NCBI GenBank assembly: GCA_037444165.1
Contig: JBBIMX010000018.1
Span: 1 to 37,505, forward strand
Direction of reading: 5' to 3'
Source: CALIBK01 sp037444165
GTDB lineage: Bacteria; Desulfobacterota; BSN033; UBA1163
DNA: 37,505 bases
This document shows, piece after piece, positions 31,432 through 37,505 of this stretch. The notes below the pieces were generated by a model that saw nothing but the letters and a program-made list of their open reading frames with translations, was not told the origin of the DNA and did no database searches. Position 1 is the first letter of the stretch. Each line of letters opens with the position of its first letter. Made by a program: the position numbers and the translations under genes.

Positions 31432-32424
31432 ATGAATTACCGACGCCTTGGAAGATCCGGGTTAAAAATCTCTTCTTTAGCACTGGGGACGCTCAATTTT
31501 GGGAATCCTACTTCCAAAGAAGAGGCCTTCAAAATGATTGATCGAGCGATCGATGCAGGAATTAATCTGATCGACTCTGCCGATGTCTATTCTGACGGAG
31601 AGAGTGAGCGAATCCTTGGCGAGGCACTGGAAAGAGATGGAAAAAGAAAAAAGGTCTTCATCACTTCAAAGGTCTTTATGAGGACAGGTCCAGGTCCCAA
31701 TGACGCAGGAAACTCTAAACATCATATTATAGAAAGTTGTGAAAAAAGTCTAAAAAGGCTAAAGACAGATTATATTGATATTTATTTTCTTCACCGGACA
31801 GATTTTGATATCCCTCAAGAAGAATCCCTTGCTGCTCTGGATCTTTTAGTAAAACAAGGTAAAGTGAGATACATTGGTTCTTCTACCCATCCTGCCTGGA
31901 GAATCGTGGAGGCGCTCTGGATCTCGGATCGATGCCATTTCTCTAAGTTGGTCTGTGAACAATCGCCTTACAATCTTCTTGACCGTCGGATTGAAAATGA
32001 ATTGATTCCGATGTGCCAGGCGTACGATTTAGGCCTTCTTACCTGGTCCCCTCTAGCTCAAGGAATCTTAGCGTGTCGATATCAGGATCCAAACAATCTC
32101 CCAGAAGGAAGCCGTGGAAAGTTAAAAGAGGTATATGCAGAAAGGATTACTCAGAAAGGAATTGATGTTAGCTTCGAATTGGCCAAAAGGGCAAGTGAAA
32201 AAGGCTATCGAGTTTCCCAGTTTGCTATTGCCTGGATTCTTCACCAGCCCGCAGTAACAGGAGTCCTCATCGGACCAAGAACTCTTGAACAGTTTGAAGA
32301 GCTCTTGCCCTCCATAGAGATTCAGCTGGAGCAGTCCGATCTCGATTTCTGCAATAAGCTTGTCCCTCCCGGGGGTTTTGTATCCAATCACTTTAACACC
32401 TCCCTTTGGATGAAAGGATCTTAA
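31432..32424 (+). CDS. Aldo-keto reductase (first copy)
   Basis: 330 aa TIM barrel of the AKR superfamily. Catalytic tetrad Asp48, Tyr53, Lys80, His121 is intact (DSADVY, FITSK, YFLHRTD). NADPH-binding residues are expected around GVLIGPRTLEQ near the C-terminus. In sequence it belongs to the YajO/AKR12-like bacterial group. It probably reduces an aldehyde or ketone, or oxidises a hydroxy group, on the imported acid or its catabolite. Its stop codon abuts the ATG of the beta-keto acid cleavage gene (TAAATG), so the two are translated together. Confidence 0.9.
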   Translation: MNYRRLGRSGLKISSLALGTLNFGNPTSKEEAFKMIDRAIDAGINLIDSADVYSDGESERILGEALERDGKRKKVFITSKVFMRTGPGPNDAGNSKHHIIESCEKSLKRLKTDYIDIYFLHRTDFDIPQEESLAALDLLVKQGKVRYIGSSTHPAWRIVEALWISDRCHFSKLVCEQSPYNLLDRRIENELIPMCQAYDLGLLTWSPLAQGILACRYQDPNNLPEGSRGKLKEVYAERITQKGIDVSFELAKRASEKGYRVSQFAIAWILHQPAVTGVLIGPRTLEQFEELLPSIEIQLEQSDLDFCNKLVPPGGFVSNHFNTSLWMKGS

Positions 32425-33234
32425 ATGGATGAATTGATGATCTGTGTGGCCCCTCATCCGGGTGAAAGGCCTGGAGGTCTTATAAAAAGAGTCAGTATTC
32501 CAGAAGAAGTTTTTCGATCCTATAACGAGGGGGCTTCCATCGTTCACCTCCACGTCAGGGACGAAACTGGGAGACAGGTTGTGGATCCAACCTTCTTTCA
32601 AAAACAGATTCAGGCCATTCGTTCCTTATGTCCCATCATCATTGAAGGTTCTACAGGAGGAACTACAGAACACACCCTTGAAGAGAGGGCCGTTTCATTA
32701 ACCGTTCCAGGAATGGAGATGGGCTCCCTTAATATGGGTTCGATTAATATGAATGGAGGGGTCTACAGGAATCCACTCCATGAAATTCGATTCTATGCCA
32801 AAAAGATGAAGGCTCGAAAGATCAAACCTTTCTTTTACATCTTCGATCTCTCCATGTTTCATAATGTTCTTCGTCTCAAGAGAGAAGGGCTCTTCTCTCC
32901 TCCCTATGTTTATGGTTTCATTTTTGATATTCAGGATGGTTTACCTTTCCATAAGAAATATCTTAATCTCTTTATTGAAGAACTTCCTAAAGGCGCTTCA
33001 TGGTTTCTTCTTCGTCATCATAGCCGGGGGTGGAAAGATTTTCGGGAGGCTATTGAGAGAGGAGGACATGTGAGGGTTGGATTTGAAGACAGTCCCTTTT
33101 TATCTTCGGGGAAAAGGGCTACCTCTAACGGAGAGCTGGTCAAAGAGATCGTCAAGGCTGCCAAAGCAGTGGGTAGAAAAGTAGTGGGTCCTGAAAGAGC
33201 TCGAGAAATCCTTGGGATAAAAGGACCGAAATAA
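32425..33234 (+). CDS. Beta-keto acid cleavage enzyme (BKACE, DUF849)
   Basis: 269 aa, family length. Zinc ligands HLHVRD (His41, His43) and Glu221 in HVRVGFEDSP match the 3-keto-5-aminohexanoate cleavage enzyme (Kce). BKACE enzymes react a beta-keto acid with acetyl-CoA to form acetoacetate plus the CoA ester of the rest. The carboxylate anchor region EGSTGG is at 74-79. The remaining specificity pocket cannot be read. The acetoacetyl-CoA synthetase gene next to the operon end would use the acetoacetate. The gene overlaps no other and has zero spacing to the previous one. Substrate inferred to be a beta-keto acid made by the reductases and dehydrogenases of this operon. Confidence 0.88.
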   Translation: MDELMICVAPHPGERPGGLIKRVSIPEEVFRSYNEGASIVHLHVRDETGRQVVDPTFFQKQIQAIRSLCPIIIEGSTGGTTEHTLEERAVSLTVPGMEMGSLNMGSINMNGGVYRNPLHEIRFYAKKMKARKIKPFFYIFDLSMFHNVLRLKREGLFSPPYVYGFIFDIQDGLPFHKKYLNLFIEELPKGASWFLLRHHSRGWKDFREAIERGGHVRVGFEDSPFLSSGKRATSNGELVKEIVKAAKAVGRKVVGPERAREILGIKGPK

Positions 33235-33296
33235 AAAGAATCTCTTCCGAGTTTATTTAAAAAGGATTCATCAATTTTAGAAAGGAGAATGGTCAG

Positions 33297-34340
33297 ATGA
33301 AATACCGTTTGCTTGGGTCATCGGGATTGATGGTTTCCAGATTGGCTTTAGGAACCATGACCTTTGGGGTAAAAGAGTGGGGTTGCGATGAGAGACAGGC
33401 TCAGGGAATGATGAAAAAATATATTGATTCAGGGGGAAATTTCCTGGACTGTGCAGATGTCTATGCGGCTGGGAAAGCGGAAGAAATTGTGGGAAGCTTC
33501 CTCCCAAACCTAAAACGCGACCAGGTCATTATCGCTTCAAAATGTTACTTTCCTGTAGGGAATTCCCCTAATACTTATGGACTCTCTCGAAAACATATCA
33601 TCGAATCTTGTGAATCGAGTTTAAAAAGAATGAAAACCGACTATATCGATCTCTACTATATTCACGGACCCGATCCTGTAACTCCATTGGAAGAAACGAT
33701 GCGTGCCTTAGACGATCTCGTAAGGCAGGGGAAGGTCCGTTACTTGGGGTGTAGCAATCTGTTTAGCTGGCAAATTGCAAAAGCCGTGGGAATCTCTTAC
33801 CATATGAAACTCGAGAGACTGGTTGCAGCCCAGTATCTTTATAACCTGATCCATCGTGAACTGGAGAGGGAGATCATTCCTTGTGCGATCGATCATGGTT
33901 TGGGACTCGTATGTTACAGCCCTCTTGGAGGAGGCCTTCTCACAGGGAAATACAGGGGAATGTCGGAACCTGCAGAAGGAACGAGGCTTGCGATAAGAGC
34001 TCAGGTCGACGGTCCTCGATTCTGGCATACTAAAGGATTCAAAACCGTCGAGATCCTTGAAGAGGTCTCGAAGAGATTTGGAATCCCTATGACAAAACTC
34101 GCAATTGGATGGCCATTAAAACGGAAGTTCGTTTCATCGGTGATTATCGGGGCTAAAAATCAAGAACAACTCGAGGCCAATTTAGAAATGGCGGATTGGG
34201 ATTTACCGGATGAGGTCTGGAATGCGCTCGAGGAGAGGACAAGGCCAGAAGAGGAGTATTTGAGCTGGTTTAATAAAAGAAATTATGAACGATTCTTTTC
34301 AGCCGTTGAATTCCACGATGATAAGGCCGAACTTCCTTAA
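33297..34340 (+). CDS. Aldo-keto reductase (second copy)
   Basis: 347 aa. Catalytic Asp51, Tyr56, Lys82 and His123 are present (LDCADVY, IASKCY, YYIHGPD). It is only moderately similar to the first copy: both start with the same YRxLGxSGL pattern, but the substrate loops differ, and this one has a longer C-terminal tail rich in acidic and aromatic residues. A separate substrate in the same pathway is likely, for instance different carbonyl positions. GAAAGGAGA is upstream of the ATG. It lies 62 bases after the cleavage enzyme and 28 before pdxA. Confidence 0.9.
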   Translation: MKYRLLGSSGLMVSRLALGTMTFGVKEWGCDERQAQGMMKKYIDSGGNFLDCADVYAAGKAEEIVGSFLPNLKRDQVIIASKCYFPVGNSPNTYGLSRKHIIESCESSLKRMKTDYIDLYYIHGPDPVTPLEETMRALDDLVRQGKVRYLGCSNLFSWQIAKAVGISYHMKLERLVAAQYLYNLIHRELEREIIPCAIDHGLGLVCYSPLGGGLLTGKYRGMSEPAEGTRLAIRAQVDGPRFWHTKGFKTVEILEEVSKRFGIPMTKLAIGWPLKRKFVSSVIIGAKNQEQLEANLEMADWDLPDEVWNALEERTRPEEEYLSWFNKRNYERFFSAVEFHDDKAELP

Positions 34341-34368
34341 ATCATTCTTTAATGGATGGGTTTGACAA

Positions 34369-35415
34369 ATGAAATTATTTAGACCACTCATTGGAATCAG
34401 TGTCGGGGACCCGGCAGGGATTGGACCTGAGATTACCTCAAAGGCCTTATCCTTACCGGAACTTTACGAAATCTGCCGGCCTCTGGTTGTTGCTGAGGCG
34501 GAGATGATCAGAGAGGCCATCCGGTTTTCTCATCTGGATCTTTCCATCCATCCCGTTTTTTCCCCGAAAGAGGGCTTTTATCAACACGGCACGATCGATC
34601 TTATCGATCTTAAAAATATTGATGGAAAGCAGATTAAACATAAAACGATTTCTGCCGAATATGGACGGGCCTCTTTCGAGTATGTAAAGAAGGTGATCGA
34701 GCTTGCCATGGCCAGGGAGATTGATGCAACCGTCACCGGTCCTATTAGTAAAGAGGCCATAAACCTTGCGGGATTCCATTATTCGGGACATACGGAAATC
34801 TATGCGGAACTCACTGAAACAAAAGACTACGCCATGATGTTGATCCATGATCAATTCCGGGTCATCCATGTCTCCACCCATGTTTCATTAAGAGAGGCCT
34901 GTGACCGAGTGAAAAAGGATCGAATCTATCGAGTCATCTGGCTGGGATACGATACCCTAAAACGTTTAGGCATCGAGGAGCCAAGGATTGCGGTTGCAGG
35001 ACTAAACCCTCATGCTGGAGAAGGGGGACTTTTTGGTCGAGAAGAGATCGAGGAGATTATCCCGGCCATCCAAGAAGCTCAGAAGCAAGGGTTAAATGTG
35101 GAGGGTCCGATTCCTTCAGATACGGTCTTTTCAAAGATGAGAGGAGGTCAGTACGATCTGGTCGTGGTCATGTATCACGATCAGGGCCATATTCCAACAA
35201 AGCTCATTGGATTTCAGTATGATCATAAAACAAACACTTGGGGGTCCATCTCAGGCGTAAATATCACATGTGGGCTTCCCATTATTCGAGTCTCGGTAGA
35301 TCATGGAACAGCCTTTGGGAAGGCGGGAGAGGGAAGGGCCAATCCAGAAAGTATGATCCAGGCGATCAAGATTGCAGCAAAATTGGCTGGGAGCCAGTCG
35401 GGTTCAAGGGTTTGA
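34369..35415 (+). CDS. pdxA: PdxA-family dehydrogenase (PdxA2-like, acid-sugar phosphate)
   Basis: 348 aa. Motifs: GDPAGIGPEI (13-22), GHTE (140-143), zinc ligands His171 (VSTHVSL), His215 (NPHAGEGG) and His270 (YHDQGH). PdxA oxidises 4-hydroxythreonine-4-phosphate; PdxA2 oxidises D-threonate- or D-erythronate-4-phosphate at C3, followed by decarboxylation to dihydroxyacetone phosphate. YHDQGHIP, with His after Gly, differs from the YHDQGLPV of biosynthetic PdxA and fits the PdxA2 side. Co-location with a DUF1537 kinase is the known D-threonate arrangement. Last gene of the sigma-54 operon; the terminator overlaps its end. Confidence 0.88.
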   Translation: MKLFRPLIGISVGDPAGIGPEITSKALSLPELYEICRPLVVAEAEMIREAIRFSHLDLSIHPVFSPKEGFYQHGTIDLIDLKNIDGKQIKHKTISAEYGRASFEYVKKVIELAMAREIDATVTGPISKEAINLAGFHYSGHTEIYAELTETKDYAMMLIHDQFRVIHVSTHVSLREACDRVKKDRIYRVIWLGYDTLKRLGIEEPRIAVAGLNPHAGEGGLFGREEIEEIIPAIQEAQKQGLNVEGPIPSDTVFSKMRGGQYDLVVVMYHDQGHIPTKLIGFQYDHKTNTWGSISGVNITCGLPIIRVSVDHGTAFGKAGEGRANPESMIQAIKIAAKLAGSQSGSRV

Positions 35416-35468
35416 CTAAATCTTAAAATCCTACCCGTATCACCAAACCTTGAACCCTTTTTATTTTT
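35400..35468 (+). terminator. Intrinsic terminator of the sugar-acid operon
   Basis: GGGTTCAAGGGTTTG (35400-35414), at the very end of pdxA, pairs with CAAACCTTGAACCC (35444-35457) with one bulged G and a 29-base loop. TTTTTATTTTT follows at 35458-35468, overlapping the stop of the convergent gene. Good rightward terminator; the leftward gene has no T-tract after this stem. Confidence 0.75.
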
Positions 35469-37505
35469 GCAACTCAGGAACGATCTTCTCAAAATAATCA
35501 AGGACTTCTGGATTCATTAAGGCATCTCGGTTAAGCACCGGTCTTCCATGAATGATATTCGTAACGGCACTTTCCACTTTTTTCATATTCAGGGTATAAG
35601 GGGCGTCTGGCATCTCCATGATGATCGCTGGAACATGGCGAGGGGAGGCCTTCTCTCTTAGGGTCTTTCGAATCGTATTTTTTAACTCTTCGGTGAGTTG
35701 AACACCCGGTGCCAATTTTACAAAAAGGATAATCCTCTGATCCCCTTCCCAATTCTGACCGATAGCAAGGCTATCCACTATTCCCTCGATCTTCTCCACT
35801 ACATTATAAATTTCAGCCGTTCCGATTCGGACACCGGAGGGCTTTAGCACCGCATCCGAACGACCATAGAAGGTAATGCCACCCGTGTCACTGTGTATCA
35901 GGATATAATCCCCGTGACGCCAGACCCCAGGATAAAATTCAAAATAGGCACTTCGATACTTCTCACCTGTGGGATCGTTCCAGAAATAGAGGGGCATGGG
36001 CGGTGCAGGGGCCTCACAAACCAATTCTCCCTCCTTATCCCAAATCGGTTTTCCGTTCTCATCGTAAGCCTTCACCTTCATCCCTAAAGCAGGGCCTTGG
36101 AGCTCACCTGCAAACACAGGTTGAATTGGACTTCCAATAGCAAAACAACCATTGATATCTGTTCCTCCTGAGATAGAGTTGAAATGGAGATCCTGTTTGA
36201 CCTCACGATAGACCCACTCAAAGCCTTCAGCCGAAAGAACGGACCCTGTCTGGGAGATCTCTCGGAGGGAGGAGAGATCATAATGTTTGCCTGGCTGAAT
36301 CCCTTCGCTTCGGAGGTAATTGATATAGCTTGCGCTGAGGCCAAAAATCGTGATCTTTTCATCCTGAACCATCTTCCACATGGCGTAGGCATCAGGATAG
36401 TTTGGATTCCCGTCATAGAGGACGACCGTCGCGCCCACTCCTAAAGAACTCAGCAACCAGTTCCACATCATCCAGCTACAGGTAGTGATATAAAAGATTC
36501 TGTCCTCTCGTTTGAGGTCGGTATGGAGGATAAGTTCTTTTAAGTGATTGATTAGGATTCCCCCTGCTCCCTGAACCATACATTTGGGCTTCCCTGTCGT
36601 TCCTGAAGAAAACATGATAAAGACAGGATGATCAAAGGGAAGCTGTTCGAACTTAAGTTCGGGTTCTTTCTCTAAAGAGAGGAATTCGTCATAAAGGATG
36701 GCATTGGGAATAGCACTGATATCGGGTTTTTCTTGGGCGTAGGGAACAACGATCACCTTTTTCAGCGTGGGAATAGCCTTGGCTACTTCTGCCGCATTTC
36801 CTATGGTGCTAAAAGGTTTTCCTTTATAAAAATAACCGTCTACGGTAAGCAAAACCTTTGGCTCCACCTGCCCGAGGCGATCCAATGCCGCCATGGGACC
36901 TATATCGGTAGCACAAGAAGACCAAACAGCTCCAATACTGGTGGCCGCAAGCATTCCGATGGCCGTCTCCATTAAATTGGGCATATAGCCTACCACTCGA
37001 TCTCCCGGTTCAATCCCTAACTCTCTCAGCGACTTTGCTAATCGAGCCACTGTCCAATAGAGTTCCTTATAAGTCATTTGGGCAGATTTCTGGGTTTCTC
37101 CCCTAAATATGAAAGCCAGATGGTCATCCCGATAGCGAAGAAGATTCTCGGCAAAATTGAGCCGGGCTCCTATAAACCATTTTGCTCCTGGAAATTTGGT
37201 CAAATCATCCACCACCTGATCGTATTTGCTGGAGGCTTTGATATCGACAAATTCCCATACCGCTTCCCAGAAGTCTGGAATCGAATCCACTGACCACTGG
37301 TAGAGTTCGGGATAAGTTCTAAAACTCGTTTTATATTTTTGATTTACAAAATAGATAAACTTCGTAATATTGGCATTTTTTATTTGCTCTTCAGAGGGGA
37401 TCCATAAGGGCTTTTTCTCCGTTTTAAGTTCAGGAAGAGTCACCTGAATAACAGGAGGTTTCTCGATCGTGGGGGTAGGTTTAATTTTTTTGGGTGGCTT
37501 CGCTG
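35461..37505 (-). CDS. aacS: Acetoacetyl-CoA synthetase, 5' end outside the window
   Basis: Adenylate-forming ligase that activates acetoacetate with ATP and CoA. Using the in-frame GTG at 37443 as residue 1: an acetyl-CoA-synthetase-like N-terminal domain (KPLWIPSEEQIKNANITKF), AMP motif SSGTTGKPK at 279-287, and SGGTDINGCF with VFAGELQGPALGMKVKA, which mark the acetoacetate subgroup, then GRSDAVLKPSGVRIG; the acyl-adenylate Lys lies in YTLNMKKVE. The frame stays open upstream of that GTG to the window edge, encoding Pro/Lys-rich sequence (KPPKKIKPTPTIEKPP), and the GTG has no ribosome site. The true start therefore lies beyond the window. Function pairs with the acetoacetate-producing cleavage enzyme encoded 2.2 kb away on the other strand. 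Confidence 0.88.
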   Translation of the reverse strand, partial: AKPPKKIKPTPTIEKPPVIQVTLPELKTEKKPLWIPSEEQIKNANITKFIYFVNQKYKTSFRTYPELYQWSVDSIPDFWEAVWEFVDIKASSKYDQVVDDLTKFPGAKWFIGARLNFAENLLRYRDDHLAFIFRGETQKSAQMTYKELYWTVARLAKSLRELGIEPGDRVVGYMPNLMETAIGMLAATSIGAVWSSCATDIGPMAALDRLGQVEPKVLLTVDGYFYKGKPFSTIGNAAEVAKAIPTLKKVIVVPYAQEKPDISAIPNAILYDEFLSLEKEPELKFEQLPFDHPVFIMFSSGTTGKPKCMVQGAGGILINHLKELILHTDLKREDRIFYITTCSWMMWNWLLSSLGVGATVVLYDGNPNYPDAYAMWKMVQDEKITIFGLSASYINYLRSEGIQPGKHYDLSSLREISQTGSVLSAEGFEWVYREVKQDLHFNSISGGTDINGCFAIGSPIQPVFAGELQGPALGMKVKAYDENGKPIWDKEGELVCEAPAPPMPLYFWNDPTGEKYRSAYFEFYPGVWRHGDYILIHSDTGGITFYGRSDAVLKPSGVRIGTAEIYNVVEKIEGIVDSLAIGQNWEGDQRIILFVKLAPGVQLTEELKNTIRKTLREKASPRHVPAIIMEMPDAPYTLNMKKVESAVTNIIHGRPVLNRDALMNPEVLDYFEKIVPELQK

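Noticed and set aside
32122..32601. A 159-codon minus-strand frame across the aldo-keto reductase/BKACE junction
   Set aside because: It spans two well supported sense genes and shows no domain or start signal.
37363..37390. Possible second sigma-54 promoter (TTGGCAT ... TTTGCT)
   Set aside because: The distance between GG and GC is 12 bases, not 10, and it lies inside the synthetase coding region.
1..37505. Mobile elements, CRISPR arrays, tRNA or rRNA genes
   Set aside because: No transposase, integrase or phage frame, no regularly spaced repeats and no tRNA-like cloverleaf was visible in the intergenic gaps, which are almost all shorter than 300 bases.

Overview
This window is a dense catabolic region from a bacterium that oxidises small organic acids, probably an anaerobe. 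Its mix of TRAP and tripartite tricarboxylate (TTT) importers, GlcD/GlcE/GlcF-type flavin/Fe-S oxidases, a beta-keto acid cleavage enzyme and PrpR-type sigma-54 control suits Desulfobacterota (former Deltaproteobacteria) or a similar syntrophic or sulfate-reducing lineage. No rRNA or marker gene is present, so the taxonomy is inference. I found no tRNA, rRNA, insertion sequence, CRISPR array or phage gene.

Layout. (1) 1-3.7 kb: a DapA-superfamily aldolase that most resembles 4-hydroxy-2-oxoglutarate aldolase (pyruvate + glyoxylate), an Nramp-superfamily permease with a non-canonical first helix, and three small membrane proteins, one (48 aa) hidden in an intergenic gap. (2) 3.8-7.0 kb, minus strand: a TRAP importer (dctP, dctQ, dctM). 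(3) 7.2-15.6 kb, minus strand: an eight-gene operon from a near-consensus promoter, encoding ATP-grasp CoA ligase beta, a FixX-like Fe-S protein, CoA ligase alpha, a CitE/malyl-CoA-lyase-type lyase, a 10-formyl-THF hydrolase-like protein, and GlcD, GlcE, GlcF. (4) 15.9-19.2 kb, plus strand: a divergent FadR/GlcC-type GntR regulator with a second GlcD-GlcF pair. (5) 19.2-21.4 kb, minus strand: small metalloprotease, MBL-fold hydrolase, alanine/serine-glyoxylate aminotransferase. (6) 21.6-35.4 kb, plus strand: a PrpR-like sigma-54 activator, then a textbook -24/-12 promoter driving an 11-gene operon: DUF1537 kinase, threonine-dehydrogenase-like enzyme, PanB-like enzyme, TIM-barrel isomerase, TctC-TctB-TctA importer, aldo-keto reductase, beta-keto acid cleavage enzyme, second aldo-keto reductase, PdxA-type dehydrogenase. 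(7) 35.5 kb to the window end, minus strand: acetoacetyl-CoA synthetase, open at its 5' end.

How the genes may work together. Regions 1-5 converge on glyoxylate. Glycolate or another 2-hydroxyacid would be oxidised by the Glc complexes. Glyoxylate could condense with acetyl-CoA to malyl-CoA, and the ligase could run backwards to malate with ATP formation. Transamination would give glycine, and the aldolase links glyoxylate to pyruvate. Region 6 looks like catabolism of a C4 or branched sugar acid: import by TTT, redox adjustment, 4-phosphorylation, and oxidative decarboxylation towards dihydroxyacetone phosphate. The beta-keto acid cleavage enzyme would make acetoacetate for the synthetase of region 7. 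The substrates are inferred from family membership and context; none is shown by the sequence.

Notable regulatory signals: the sigma-54 promoter places its start site about four bases before the first start codon, three related elements at 21-23 bp spacing lie upstream of it, and three transporter transcripts carry an orphan consensus Shine-Dalgarno motif 59-82 bases before the real start.
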